A stretch of 64,000 nt of DNA from Rhodopirellula bahusiensis (GCF_002727185.1 NZ_NIZW01000035.1:1-64000); one strand, 5' to 3'; positions 1 to 14,240 are shown, counted from the stretch's first letter. Notes: a model not told the origin generated them from the letters alone. Numbers and translations: made by a program.

Positions 1-353
1 AGAATGAGCCAACTCAACGCGACCAAAATCTCGGGCAATTCAATTACGTACTACCGAATTGAAATGCCGAAGTTATTTCCGAACGCTTCCTTAGACCGAC
101 GAGGGCTCTTCTTCCGCTTCCTTCGTGGGTGACTGGAAAAACACGTCGAGCGATATCGAATGCATATGCGGTCTGATCCGAAACCGGTGAACGGAGCCAA
201 GGCAAAAAATCAGTTTGATGCGTCGAGGCATCTCGCATTTCAAAGTCTTCACGACCTGTTGGAGGATTGATCGCTGTCGATTCGAACGCACCAAAACTCA
301 ACGTTGACGAACGAAAGATCCTTCGGCACCGAATACAGCGACATCTGGCCCGT
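1..353. other. Left-edge stretch with no recognised gene
   Basis: Only short open frames on the minus strand are present. Their translations are rich in Arg, Cys and Ser and show no recognisable domain, so I call no gene. The stretch lies downstream of the MarR-type regulator. I saw no convincing terminator hairpin or repeat in it. Confidence 0.4.
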
Positions 354-863
354 TTAGTCTTGGGTGATGGGGCGTTTGGCAACTTCGCAATTGGAGGTTT
401 GTTGTGACGAAACTCTGAGTGAGTTGGCGAGGGTGTTGAGACATTCGATTAGCATCGAAGCTTGCTCTCGCTGCAAGCTCCCGTTCATTTGATTCCGAAT
501 CGGCTGGCTCACCGACCATGCTTGCTTTGCTTTCTTCCGGCCTGCGGCCGATAGCGAAACAGCTTTGGCTCGGAGATCTTTCGGATGCTGCCTTCTAATA
601 ATCATCCCCTTTTTTTCGAGCAACACGAGCATCGCTCTGATGGTGCTTGGGTCGGATGAAATACGGTCTGCCAGCTCCTTCTGTGTGAGTGTCTTATCCT
701 CGGTCAGGGCAAGCATAAGCACGAATTGATCTGCGGTGAGTCCTAGCGGCGAAAGTACGGCATCTGTTCGACGGTGCAATGCCAAGTAGGCCGACCGAAG
801 AGCAAGCGGCAGGTTTCGCAAATCGGTTTCGGGATGGAGCACGGGCTTGTTTCTATTTGGCAT
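354..863 (-). CDS. MarR-family transcriptional regulator
   Basis: A 169-residue protein with the layout of a MarR winged-helix dimer. An N-terminal helix (residues 10-35) is followed by the stretch around LGLTADQFVLMLAL, then a helix-turn-helix reading TQKELADRISSDPSTIRAML and the wing with KKGMIIRRQHPKDLRAK. MarR proteins usually repress a neighbouring or divergent gene and release DNA on binding small phenolic ligands. The open frame extends upstream to 992, but that extension is basic and unlike the family. I chose the ATG at 863, which gives the usual MarR length. It is divergent from the PVC dehydrogenase and xylan-degradation run at 1236-12243, so control of that run is possible, but this is inference. 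Confidence 0.82.
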   Translation of the reverse strand: MPNRNKPVLHPETDLRNLPLALRSAYLALHRRTDAVLSPLGLTADQFVLMLALTEDKTLTQKELADRISSDPSTIRAMLVLLEKKGMIIRRQHPKDLRAKAVSLSAAGRKKAKQAWSVSQPIRNQMNGSLQREQASMLIECLNTLANSLRVSSQQTSNCEVAKRPITQD

Positions 864-1235
864 ACAGCGATGGCAGTCGTGACGATGGTGACCCAAGACA
901 TTGCAAACTTCTAGGCGATCGAAAACGCCAAGCCGCCGACGGTGGGTGACGCTCTTGCCCACGGGTCTGGGGTGAAATTTGAAAGATTGCATCCAAAAAA
1001 GCGAAGTTAAAAGGCTTTGCCCGATAAACCGCGTGCACGCAGTATATCATCAACGGGGGCTAGCCAGCCGTCCGGAAGTCACTGCGGCCGGTTCTTCGCC
1101 CATGGTTTTCTTGGATGCGGTTCTTCCTTCAGCGATCAAGTGTAGTTTTCAGAGCGGAAAAGCTCTACGGCTCCGCTATGGCAACCCCGGCCGTCGCTGG
1201 AAACTTATGGCGTTCACTTCCTCTCGGTCTGTCAG
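864..1235. promoter_or_regulatory. Divergent intergenic region between marR-type gene and PVC dehydrogenase
   Basis: About 370 bases separate two divergent genes, so promoters for both must lie here. The short open frames inside look non-coding. I could not identify a firm -35/-10 pair or a clear MarR dyad. A GGCTAGCC palindrome is visible near 1060, but it is too short to call an operator. Confidence 0.35.
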
Positions 1236-4070
1236 ATGAAAATCAAGTTTCTACGTTCGATTCACCTGTGTTTTTCAATCCTTTGCATTTTGTTATGTCC
1301 GAGAGTTGATGCAGACGAGAACCGATCGTTTACGACTCCAGAGATGGCCCCACCTTCTCTGGATGATCAAACGTTTTCAGCGACAGACGTTGGCGCAAAG
1401 ATCCCCAACTACACGCCCGGGGCTCAGTGGGGAACCCAAGCTGAGCCATTCTCGTTGATGCAGGATCCGCTGCAGGCTGAAGTGTCGATCAATGCGTACG
1501 CCAAACCGCAGGGAATGACGCTTTCTGTTTGGGCAAAAGAGTCCAATGAGAATTGGCCCAACCGACAGATAGTTAATGAACGAGCAGCCGGTTTGGACGG
1601 AAAACCGATCGCGATGACCTGGGACGAAAACGGTCGTCTTTGGATCTGCGAGACAGTGGATTATCCGAACGAGCTGAATGAGAAGCCGGCCGTTGGGCGT
1701 GACCGAATCAAGATCTGCGAAGACACCGACAGCGACGGTCAGGCGGACAAGTTCACCGTGTTCGCGGATAATTTGAGCATCCCTTCCACATTGGTTTGCT
1801 ACCGAGGTGGAGTGATTGTTCAGGACGGCCAAACAACCATTTATCTCAAGGACACCAACGGCGACGGCAAAGCTGACTTCCGCCAGTCGCTAATCACCGG
1901 TTGGGCGATGGGTGACACTCACGGTGGCGTAAGCAATTTCCAATATGGTCCCGACAACTGGATCTGGGGAATGCAGGGCTACAACAACTCTCAGCCCATC
2001 ATCAATGGCGAGCCGCAACAACGATTCCGCCAGGGCTTTTGGCGATTCAAAGTGCGAGCGGGGGCTTCCGACAAAACCGCTCCTTCGTTTGCGATCGATG
2101 CCGCCTCGAATGCGGTAGCCGAGATTGCAACCGATGAGTTTGATGAACATACGATCCGCGTTGACGCACTCGAATTCGTCCGGGGCACGAACAACAACAC
2201 CTGGGGCCTTGGTTTCAGCGAAGAGGGCTACGTGTTTGGTTCAACCGCCAATGGATGCCCCAGCGTTCACATGCCCATTCCCAATCGCTACTACGACCAA
2301 GTCGCAGGTTGGTCACCGGAAACGTTGGGGCCAATTTCGGAGTCGTTCAAGTTCAACCCCATTGATGATGAAATACGGCAAGTCGACTACCACGGTGGCT
2401 ACACCGCCGCTTGCGGTTCGGCAATCTACACCGCACGCAACTATCCGCAGCCTTGGTGGAACCGCATTCAAATGGTTTGCGGTCCGACGGGGCACCTGGT
2501 CGGTTCTTTCGTGCTTGAAAAAGACGGGGCCGGTTACCGAAGCCGCAACGCGTTCAATACCGTCGCAAGCATCGACGATTGGTCTGCTCCAATCATGTCC
2601 GAAGTTGGTCCTGATGGAAATGTTTGGGTGCTCGATTGGTACAACTACATCGTGCAACACAACCCGACTCCGAATGGGTTCCAGACTGGAAAGGGGACTG
2701 CGTACGAGAGTGACCTTCGCGACAAGCGATTCGCACGCGTTTATCGACTGCTCAACAAGGAATCGGCTGAGTTGTCGCCGTCGCGAACGATGCAGCTAGC
2801 CGAGGCCAGCAACGAGGCGCTCGTCGAGGCGTTGAAGAGCGATAACTTCTTCTGGCGTCGTGCAGCTCAGCGTCTACTCGTCGAGCGCGAGGCAACGGAG
2901 GAACCTGTCTTGAATGCTCTGGCAGCGTTGGTCAAGCAATCGGAGGTCGACGAAATCGGTCTGGACCCCGCCGCGATGCATGCGATTTGGACGCTCGCCG
3001 GTTTATCGGAATCAGGCAGTTCGGCCGCAGCAGAAACGCTTGCTGCAGCATGCCAATCCGGTTTCGCACACATTTCGAGCCCGGTACGCAACGCGGCCGT
3101 TGGGTTCTGTCACGAAGGCCAGCTCCTCCAAGCAATCGAAGCCGGTTTGCAGAACGACGTTGACCCAAAGGTCCGACTGACTCTGTTGCTGCGTGTCGCT
3201 GAGGGGAATGCGAAGAATGCGATCGACGGGGACGGACTGGCAGCATTGCTGCCCTCGATTCAAACCGATAGTGTCTTGCTGGATGCCTGGACTTCGGCCG
3301 CTTCTACGGATCCAACTTCGGCCATCGTCGCGATGACGAAAATGGATCCAGCAATGACTGACGCGATCAGCCAGCGCGTCTCGGTGTTGGCAGAACACAT
3401 CGCACGGGGGCGCCCGACTGCGGAAGAAATCAGTCGACTACTTCAGATCGATCCAAATTCACCATTGGCGGTAACCGTATGGGAAGGTCTCGCGAATGGG
3501 TGGCCGAGAGATTTGACGATCAGCCTGCCGGAGGATTCGCAGAAGCTGATTCGCGATCGGTTCCTCGCGGAAAACACGTCCGTTGAGAGTAAGGCCGCCA
3601 TTCTCGCCGTTGCCGATCAATGGTCGGTCGAGAACTTGGCGGAGATCGTCGGCGAGATCCAAGATAAATTGCTGACGACCGCGATGGATGCTGACGCGGA
3701 AGCCGACACGCGACTGAGTGCGTGGGAGCAGTCGATTCGGCTTGCACCGAACAGTACAAAAATTCTGGACGCCGTCGAGGAATTCTTCACCCCACAGCTT
3801 CCTCCCGAGACCGGTGTTGAGGCACTTCGCTCCCTTCAGGCCGCTCGCGTCGATGGTTTGTCTGAAACCCTCTTGGAATCGCGTACATCCCTGGGCCAAA
3901 GCTGGGAAGCCAAATTCTTACTCTGCTTCTTTCACGCACGGAAAGTACCGAAGACTTGCTCGATGCGATTGCCGAAGGCCAAGTGCAATTCAACGATTTG
4001 CAATTGGATCAACGTCAGGCTCTGCTCAACCATCCAACGGCGGCTATCGCCGAGCGAGCGGAAACGCTGA
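1236..4070 (+). CDS. PVC-type membrane-bound dehydrogenase with HEAT-like repeats; 5' part of a frameshifted gene
   Basis: The start ATG opens a signal peptide (hydrophobic core residues 8-24, then DADEN). Residues 60-480 form a beta-propeller of the PVC membrane-bound dehydrogenase/sorbosone dehydrogenase type, with blade motifs such as WDENGRLWICETVDYPNE, DGQADKFTVFADN and GPDGNVWVLDWYNYIVQHNP. From about 500 the sequence is helical and HEAT-like (FFWRRAAQRLLVER, SPVRNAAVGF). In this family a C-terminal haem domain follows in the same protein. Here that domain (3956-5134) is in the -1 frame. Family-like sequence in this frame ends near 3890, and the last 55 or so codons are out-of-frame, Cys/Arg-rich nonsense. 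It is a redox enzyme expected outside the cytoplasm, with unknown substrate, and first in the same-strand run leading to the xylanase. Confidence 0.8.
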   Translation: MKIKFLRSIHLCFSILCILLCPRVDADENRSFTTPEMAPPSLDDQTFSATDVGAKIPNYTPGAQWGTQAEPFSLMQDPLQAEVSINAYAKPQGMTLSVWAKESNENWPNRQIVNERAAGLDGKPIAMTWDENGRLWICETVDYPNELNEKPAVGRDRIKICEDTDSDGQADKFTVFADNLSIPSTLVCYRGGVIVQDGQTTIYLKDTNGDGKADFRQSLITGWAMGDTHGGVSNFQYGPDNWIWGMQGYNNSQPIINGEPQQRFRQGFWRFKVRAGASDKTAPSFAIDAASNAVAEIATDEFDEHTIRVDALEFVRGTNNNTWGLGFSEEGYVFGSTANGCPSVHMPIPNRYYDQVAGWSPETLGPISESFKFNPIDDEIRQVDYHGGYTAACGSAIYTARNYPQPWWNRIQMVCGPTGHLVGSFVLEKDGAGYRSRNAFNTVASIDDWSAPIMSEVGPDGNVWVLDWYNYIVQHNPTPNGFQTGKGTAYESDLRDKRFARVYRLLNKESAELSPSRTMQLAEASNEALVEALKSDNFFWRRAAQRLLVEREATEEPVLNALAALVKQSEVDEIGLDPAAMHAIWTLAGLSESGSSAAAETLAAACQSGFAHISSPVRNAAVGFCHEGQLLQAIEAGLQNDVDPKVRLTLLLRVAEGNAKNAIDGDGLAALLPSIQTDSVLLDAWTSAASTDPTSAIVAMTKMDPAMTDAISQRVSVLAEHIARGRPTAEEISRLLQIDPNSPLAVTVWEGLANGWPRDLTISLPEDSQKLIRDRFLAENTSVESKAAILAVADQWSVENLAEIVGEIQDKLLTTAMDADAEADTRLSAWEQSIRLAPNSTKILDAVEEFFTPQLPPETGVEALRSLQAARVDGLSETLLESRTSLGQSWEAKFLLCFFHARKVPKTCSMRLPKAKCNSTICNWINVRLCSTIQRRLSPSERKR

Positions 4071-5134
4071 TGGAGTCACGCGGAGCGATGGTCACTTCCA
4101 ATCGACAAACGCTCGTTGATCAGTGGATGCCGGTGACCAAACAAGAGGGCGATGTCACCAACGGCATCGCAATGTTTAAGAAGCACTGCGCCGCATGTCA
4201 CATCCACGGCGAGACGGGGAATGAGATCGGTCCCAATTTGACCGGGATGTCAGTCCACCCAAAGGAAGAGATCCTGATCAACGTGCTCGATCCGTCACGC
4301 AGCGTTGAGAACAACTTCCGCACCTACCAAATCTTGACTGTCGACGGAAACGTTCTGTCGGGAATGCTGGCAGGTGAGTCGGCCAATTCATTGCGTATCA
4401 TCGACACGCAGGGAAAAGAAAAACTGGTCCTGCGTGAAGACATCGAACAATTGTCCTCATCACCGAAGTCACTGATGCCAGAGGGTTTCGAAAGTTCAAT
4501 GAGCAAAGCCGAAATGGCTGACTTGTTGTCCTTCCTGGCAAAACGAGACAAGCACGCACCGCTGAGTATCTCGAGCGTGGCAACCATCAACAGCAACAAA
4601 GGGCTTCCCGGCTTCCGCGGTCGTTCCGGAGACAAGCTTGAGCTTGATTCTTACGGTCGAGTTGAAGTTGAGAGTATCCCCTTCGAGTTGATCGACCCGC
4701 AGGGAGATCGAATCGCCAACATCATTGGTTTGCAATCATCTTCCCCACGGCGACCGAGCACGCTGCCGGAGTCAGTCAGCATTGATTGCTCTGGGAAAGT
4801 GCAGGCCATTCACTTACTTGGCGGTGTTGCCTGGGCAGCTTACCCGCGATTCAAGGATGAAACGACCAGCATGATCGTTCGGCGGCACTACAGCGATAGC
4901 ACGACAAGTGACTTCGAGTTGGTCAACGGCAAGCACATCGTGACTTATCAAGCCGGTGAGGACGTGCCCGAATCGACGCTGGCGATTGAAGCCAACGGCA
5001 AGCAAGTGCGTTACCTGAAAGTCCCTGCCGACTCTGACAAGGAACTCACCAAGATCGAGTTTCTCAAGGGAGGTGATTTTTCGATCCCCCTTGTCTTCGC
5101 CGTCACAGTCGAGTTTGCCGGCGGCGGTCACTAA
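3956..5134 (+). CDS. PVC-type cytochrome c (CAACH) domain plus C-terminal beta domain; 3' part of a frameshifted gene
   Basis: This frame continues the dehydrogenase at 1236-4070. It carries a single c-type haem motif (FKKHCAACHIHGE, about codon 80), followed by GPNLTGM and the LINVLDPSRSVE signature of the Pirellula/Verrucomicrobium haem-binding domain, ending near DLLSFLAKRD. A C-terminal beta-rich domain (residues 215-392) resembles an NPCBM-like carbohydrate-binding fold, though this is weaker. There is no signal peptide of its own, and the TTG at 3956 lies mid-helix. The frame is open back to 3866, where a TGA closes it. One missing base near 3893-3900 would join both frames as SLGPKLGSQILTLLLSRTESTEDLL. 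I therefore read it as half of one gene of about 1,300 codons. Confidence 0.75.
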   Translation: MLDAIAEGQVQFNDLQLDQRQALLNHPTAAIAERAETLMESRGAMVTSNRQTLVDQWMPVTKQEGDVTNGIAMFKKHCAACHIHGETGNEIGPNLTGMSVHPKEEILINVLDPSRSVENNFRTYQILTVDGNVLSGMLAGESANSLRIIDTQGKEKLVLREDIEQLSSSPKSLMPEGFESSMSKAEMADLLSFLAKRDKHAPLSISSVATINSNKGLPGFRGRSGDKLELDSYGRVEVESIPFELIDPQGDRIANIIGLQSSSPRRPSTLPESVSIDCSGKVQAIHLLGGVAWAAYPRFKDETTSMIVRRHYSDSTTSDFELVNGKHIVTYQAGEDVPESTLAIEANGKQVRYLKVPADSDKELTKIEFLKGGDFSIPLVFAVTVEFAGGGH

Positions 5135-5189
5135 TCCGATGGCTGACTTTCGATCCCGGCAACTGAATCAAAATTGTGAGGACGACTTG

Positions 5190-9888
<4,699 letters not shown>

Positions 9889-9942
9889 ACCATGTCTCCG
9901 ATCGATTCCTTCCTCACACAATACCTGCACGGATCTCTTCGC

Positions 9943-12243
9943 ATGTCTTCCAAAACGCTCGCTTGCTTTTGTTGCTTGGCACTGACCGCCACGTTTGCCC
10001 TGGCCCAAGAGCCAAAGCAAAGTTCGGAAGACTTAATGGGTACATGGCATTGTCAATTCGAATCACCGTTCGGATTGCAGACTTACCACTTTCACCTTGT
10101 GATCGATAACGCTGGCGATGCGACATTGAAAGCGGAAGTGGACGATCGAGACGAAGAGCGAAAAGTTGTGTTTGTCGATGTGAAGGTCGACAACGATTCC
10201 ATCGAATTCGCGGAGGTTCGCCAATTCGGCGAGCGAGAGTTTCGTATTGAATACACCGGCAAGCTCAAAGGAAAAGAACTCGCGATCACCAGGTCGTTTG
10301 GGCAGAGGGGCGATCAGGATGCAGTTGCAACCCGCAACCTTCCGAAGCCCCCGCCGAAAGAAGATCCCGCTCCGGTGGTCGACGTCAAAATCGATCGCCT
10401 GATCAAAGACGCCTTCATGGATTCGTTCTTAGTTGGAATGGCGGGTGACCTTCCCTCTCGCTATTCCGAAGAAGAGCTGAAATTGGCAGCGGAGCATTTT
10501 GATGCGGTGACTCCCGAGAACTGCATGAAGCCCGAGCGAGTTCATCCGGGCGAAGATCGTTGGAGTTTCGAGCAGACTGATGCTTTGGTGCAGTGGGCCG
10601 AAAAGAACGATATGACGATTCACGGCCACACACTGGTTTGGCACGCACAGACGCCTAATTGGTTCTTCGAGGGACGCGATCCCGAGACCGTCAAGCGTCG
10701 AATGAAAGAACATATTGATACGTTGGTAGGACGTTACAGAGGAAGACTGCAAAGCTGGGACGTTGTCAATGAAGCGATCAACGATGGTGGTGACGCGGAA
10801 ACGGCGAAAACCGAAAACCTTCGCGACTCGAATTGGCTACAAACACTCGGTCCGGAGTTTCTCACGTTGGCATTCAAGTTCGCTCGCCAAGCGGATCCGG
10901 ACGCCGTGCTTTACTACAACGACTACAACATTGAATCAGGGCCCAAACATGAAAGCTCGATGGTGCTTCTGAGGCGACTTCTTGCCGACGGCGCCCCAAT
11001 CGATGCCGTGGGCATTCAAGGCCATTGGCGGAGCGGGCGAGTTCCGTTCGAGGCCATCGAAAAAGCGATTACCGACTACGCATCGCTGGGACTGAAGGTC
11101 AGCATCACGGAGCTCGATGTCACCATCCGCGGTGAGTCCGGAGGACAGTTCGGAAGACGCCGGTTCCGAAGCAGTTCACCGCCCTCCCTTGAAGATCTGA
11201 ACGTACAGGCCGAAGACTATGCCAAGCTGTTTTCCATCTTCAAGAAACATGAAGATGTCATCGAACGCGTTACATTCTGGGGACTGAACGATCGACGCAC
11301 TTGGAGATGGGGACAACACCCTTTGCTGTTCGACGGCAACAACAACCCCAAACCAGCCTACGCCAGTATCATTGCGTTGACTGACGGAAAGGACGATAAA
11401 AACACACCCGACCAATCCAACAATGTAAAGATTGAAGACGGTGGGCGAGGGCCCTATTCCGCGATTGCCACGGAATCTAAAACGCTTGCCGGCATCACGA
11501 TCTACCGCCCGGACGATCTCACTGCGTTTGGAAGCGAACAACAGCTACCAATCCTCCTATGGGGAAATGGCGCGTGTGCGAACACAACGGAGGAACACAA
11601 GAACTTTCTCAATGAGATCGCATCGCACGGATACATCGTTCTCGGCATTGGACCACTCGATCAGTTGCAGCAGCGAGGTGAGGCGTCTCGCCAACGGACG
11701 AGTTCGTCCCAGTTGCTTGCTGCCTTGGACTGGATCATCGCGCAGGATGCAACCGAGAGAAGCATCTACTTCGAGAAAATTGATACGACCAAAGTTGCTG
11801 CGATGGGGATGTCCTGTGGAGGACTACAAGCCATCGAAATTTCAGGTGATCCCAGAATCACCACCACAGTGGTTTGCAACAGTGGCGTGTTGCCGACTCA
11901 ATCGCCGATGGCCGCAATGCCGAATCTGACCAAGGATGACCTCGGGAAGTTTCACGGTCCCGTCCTGTATATTATGGGCGGACCGTCGGACATCGCTTAC
12001 AAAAATGCGATAAACGATTTCTCACGAGTAGATCATGTGCCAATCGTGATGACAAACCTAGACGTCGGACACGGAGGAACTTACCGGCGACCACACGGCG
12101 GGAAGTATTCTCCCGTGGCAATCGCTTGGCTCGACTGGCATCTCAAAGGCGAGCAATCAGGCGCCAAAATGTTTGTCGGTGACGATAGCCAGTTGAGACG
12201 CGATCCGGATTGGACCATCGACTCTAAAAACATAAGTCGTTGA
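9943..12243 (+). CDS. GH10 endo-1,4-beta-xylanase fused to a C-terminal alpha/beta hydrolase
   Basis: The frame opens at 9892, but the signal peptide (SSKTLACFCCLALTATFALAQ) begins at the ATG at 9943, giving 766 residues. Residues 25-130 are the same beta-rich module as residues 695-800 of the upstream esterase. Residues 150-490 are a GH10 xylanase: TPENCMKPE, IHGHTLVWHAQTPNW, acid/base Glu277 in WDVVNEAI, GIQGHW, and nucleophile Glu390 in ITELDV. GH10 enzymes cleave internal beta-1,4 bonds of xylan. Residues 520-760 form a dienelactone-hydrolase/acetyl-esterase-like alpha/beta fold with Ser624 in GMSCGG and a possible catalytic histidine in VGHGGTY. Combining a xylanase with a candidate esterase suggests attack on acylated xylan. 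It is the last gene before a strong hairpin. Confidence 0.88.
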   Translation: MSSKTLACFCCLALTATFALAQEPKQSSEDLMGTWHCQFESPFGLQTYHFHLVIDNAGDATLKAEVDDRDEERKVVFVDVKVDNDSIEFAEVRQFGEREFRIEYTGKLKGKELAITRSFGQRGDQDAVATRNLPKPPPKEDPAPVVDVKIDRLIKDAFMDSFLVGMAGDLPSRYSEEELKLAAEHFDAVTPENCMKPERVHPGEDRWSFEQTDALVQWAEKNDMTIHGHTLVWHAQTPNWFFEGRDPETVKRRMKEHIDTLVGRYRGRLQSWDVVNEAINDGGDAETAKTENLRDSNWLQTLGPEFLTLAFKFARQADPDAVLYYNDYNIESGPKHESSMVLLRRLLADGAPIDAVGIQGHWRSGRVPFEAIEKAITDYASLGLKVSITELDVTIRGESGGQFGRRRFRSSSPPSLEDLNVQAEDYAKLFSIFKKHEDVIERVTFWGLNDRRTWRWGQHPLLFDGNNNPKPAYASIIALTDGKDDKNTPDQSNNVKIEDGGRGPYSAIATESKTLAGITIYRPDDLTAFGSEQQLPILLWGNGACANTTEEHKNFLNEIASHGYIVLGIGPLDQLQQRGEASRQRTSSSQLLAALDWIIAQDATERSIYFEKIDTTKVAAMGMSCGGLQAIEISGDPRITTTVVCNSGVLPTQSPMAAMPNLTKDDLGKFHGPVLYIMGGPSDIAYKNAINDFSRVDHVPIVMTNLDVGHGGTYRRPHGGKYSPVAIAWLDWHLKGEQSGAKMFVGDDSQLRRDPDWTIDSKNISR

Positions 12244-12346
12244 ATGTTTTTGCCGCTGTGTATTTGAGCGACAGTTCTTAACGAGCTAACTAGAGCGAGC
12301 ATTGACCGCAGATCGCTTTGGGCAGCCTGGCCCCCAAAGATTTCGA

Positions 12347-12378
12347 TTCATCTGGCCTGGCACGCCCGGCCAGATGAA
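12347..12378 (+). terminator. Strong hairpin downstream of the xylanase gene
   Basis: An 11-base perfect inverted repeat (TTCATCTGGCC and GGCCAGATGAA) around a 10-base loop lies 104 bases after the xylanase stop. A short T-run (GGTTTT) comes about 6 bases after the stem, so it is not a textbook rho-independent site. It is the natural end point for the plus-strand run. Confidence 0.55.
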
Positions 12379-12500
12379 GCCCTGGTTTTCCCACTGCCCC
12401 TGTATCAGGAGAAGGGATCAAGTCACATCCTCGGTATTTATGCTGAGGTGCGGGAAATCCCAGATCGAAGTTAGGCTTTGAAAGTGTCCCAGTGGAGAAC

Positions 12501-12544
12501 CATGGGGGGTGCAGAGGCCGCAAGTTCAAGTCGTGTCATCCCGG
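12501..12544 (+). pseudogene. 3' half of a decayed tRNA-Pro-like gene (possible att remnant)
   Basis: The bases read like a tRNA from the anticodon loop to the acceptor: a G-run followed by GTGCAG (anticodon-stem 3' side), AGGCC (variable region), a T-arm GCAAG-TTCAAGT-CGTGT with one mismatch, then CATCCCG as acceptor 3' strand, typical of tRNA-Pro. The 5' half is not present in matching form. A 3' tRNA half close to an integrase is what a past integration at a tRNA gene leaves. It does not match the tRNA-Val on the other side of the integrase. Confidence 0.42.
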
Positions 12545-12944
12545 CCGTCTTCAGGGTGTTTGGAACGCCTTAAATTCCGGGTCGATACGCCATTAGGACG
12601 TAGCCAGCAAGTCGCTGTGCGGTCCTCTCTCAAACGAGTTTTGTGGTAGCGTGACTCACGCGGCGCAACGATCTGAGGTACCGAAGTCGCCAACAGTCTC
12701 GGCCACCACTGAGTATGTCGAAAGTCTCGACCGCTATCGCTAAGACGACGAAACGCCGGCGATAGGTGCGTCGGGTGCGGGTGTTCGCGATGGACATCCG
12801 TGCGTAAGATTCCTCCGCTCACCTTGTCCTCAATACCATCAAGTGACGCTGCCGTGTCGCTCGTCGCCCCTACACGGCATGCCGTTCTGCCTTGGACCAG
12901 AAGTCGGTACTCGCTGCCGACTGCGGATCCTCATCCCAGAGGCC

Positions 12945-14183
12945 CTAGATTTTGGGACCAGCTTTGGCGGCTTCGATCGCCTTGTCGAGGGACTCCTTCG
13001 CGTAGTGCTCGGTCATCTGCCGCTTGGAGTGTCCGAGCAGAGCTTGGGCTCCTTCGATCCCGAGTGCTTCCCGGATCGCAGTCGCGGCGGTGTGCCTGAG
13101 CTGATACGGCGTCCAGTGTTCCGCCCCGGCCTTCTTGGCTGCACGGACAATTGCTTTGCGATAGGAGTCCTTGTTGAACTTCGGGGAGTACTCACGCGGT
13201 TTCGATTCACCCGCACGGGTGCGCTTGTTGTAACCGGGGCGATCGCCTTGATTGGCTGGTGTTTTTCGCTTGGCGGATTTTTGTTCCTGATACCAACGAG
13301 CGGATTCCTCCGGTTTGAAACAATATTCCGTTGGCTCCCGATTCAGGTAGGGCTCAAGAGCCTCTTGGGCGTCACCGACGATTGGCACCTGTTTCTTCTT
13401 GCCGTGCCGTTTCGTTTTGTGTTCATTCGGACGGTAGACCCACACACCGTCCGTTCGTTTGTCGATGTCGATTGGACGCATCCGAAGCACTTCGCTGGGG
13501 CGCATGCCGGTTGCCGCCTGGATCCGCACCATGGTCTTGAGGACTGGTGAAAGGTGCTCGGCGGTCTGCCGTACAGCCTCAATCCCCACCGGTTCTCGAT
13601 CGGTGGATTCATTCGCCACGGTCTCGCCTTCTCGCAGCGAGTCCAGCGCTTTCAGTGCCGTCCAGACTTCGACTGGAACCAGTTCTCTCGCGACGGCACG
13701 TTTGAAAACTTGCACGATGATCTGAACTTGCTGGTTGATGTAGTGGCGCGTGTTGTGCCGGCCACGGCGGTTCTTGGTGGCCACGAGCAAGTCACGTATT
13801 TCGGAGAGCCGTCTTGGCCCGAATTCGACCGCCGGCAGGTCTCCGTACTCGTCATCGAGAAGGTCGCAGAGGCTTTCATGCTTTGAGTATTCCCCTGGCG
13901 ACTTGGCGTACTTCACTTTCGCAAACTCGAGGTATTCTGCGGTGACGCAGCTCACCGTGATGGTTGCGTCCTCGCTCGGATGGGTCGAGCTGTCCTCGGG
14001 CATCTTGCAGCCGTCTTTTTGGTACTCCTTGCAGAGGGCGAAGTACCGGGCGTGACTCTCGGGCGAGTCGTAGGTGCCGAGGTAGAAGTACCGTCCATCG
14101 AGATAGACGCGGGCTTGGCCCGAGACGTGGTAGTGGTACTTGGGGAGCTTTGCTTTTTGTCTTGGCATGCGATTCAGTTCCAA
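12945..14183 (-). CDS. Tyrosine recombinase (phage/island integrase)
   Basis: About 410 residues with the full integrase layout. There is an N-terminal arm-type DNA-binding region (ARVYLDGRYFYLGTYDSPE), a SAM-like core-binding domain (residues 80-200), and a catalytic domain with Arg in GMRPSEVLRMRP, Lys in EHKTKRHGKKKQVP, the box PYQLRHTAATAI, and LLGHSKRQMTEHYAK with the nucleophile tyrosine. Such enzymes cut and rejoin DNA at att sites, often in tRNA 3' ends. The gene starts about 120 bases beyond the 3' end of tRNA-Val(CAC), a typical site. A second ATG at 14168 (MPRQKAKLPKY) is an equally good start. No other mobile-element gene is nearby, so it appears to be a lone integrase or the relic of a larger island. 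Confidence 0.88.
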   Translation of the reverse strand: MELNRMPRQKAKLPKYHYHVSGQARVYLDGRYFYLGTYDSPESHARYFALCKEYQKDGCKMPEDSSTHPSEDATITVSCVTAEYLEFAKVKYAKSPGEYSKHESLCDLLDDEYGDLPAVEFGPRRLSEIRDLLVATKNRRGRHNTRHYINQQVQIIVQVFKRAVARELVPVEVWTALKALDSLREGETVANESTDREPVGIEAVRQTAEHLSPVLKTMVRIQAATGMRPSEVLRMRPIDIDKRTDGVWVYRPNEHKTKRHGKKKQVPIVGDAQEALEPYLNREPTEYCFKPEESARWYQEQKSAKRKTPANQGDRPGYNKRTRAGESKPREYSPKFNKDSYRKAIVRAAKKAGAEHWTPYQLRHTAATAIREALGIEGAQALLGHSKRQMTEHYAKESLDKAIEAAKAGPKI

Positions 14184-14240
14184 TCGTTTGCGGTACGCTG
14201 TACCGTAAATGCTGAAAGTGAGTCGCGCAGCCTGACTGAG

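Larger units (their letters stand above)
12244..12944. other. 700-base intergenic stretch: hairpin, tRNA-like fragment, no gene
   Basis: Between the xylanase and the integrase end. It holds the hairpin at 12347-12378 and the tRNA-Pro-like fragment at 12501-12544. The short open frames here are Arg/Pro-rich with no domain. From 12545 to 12944 I see no gene; this may be eroded mobile-element DNA, since the integrase lies next to it. Confidence 0.45.

Noticed and set aside
979-1239. Short plus-strand frame before the PVC dehydrogenase
   Set aside because: 86 codons without domain, overlapping the next start, with non-protein-like composition.
3850-3960. Programmed -1 ribosomal frameshift in the PVC dehydrogenase
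   Set aside because: I found no standard slippery heptamer followed by a hairpin; a missing base explains the data more simply.
12526-12822. 98-codon minus-strand frame near the integrase
   Set aside because: Arg/Pro/Thr-rich translation with no similarity I recognise; probably eroded DNA.
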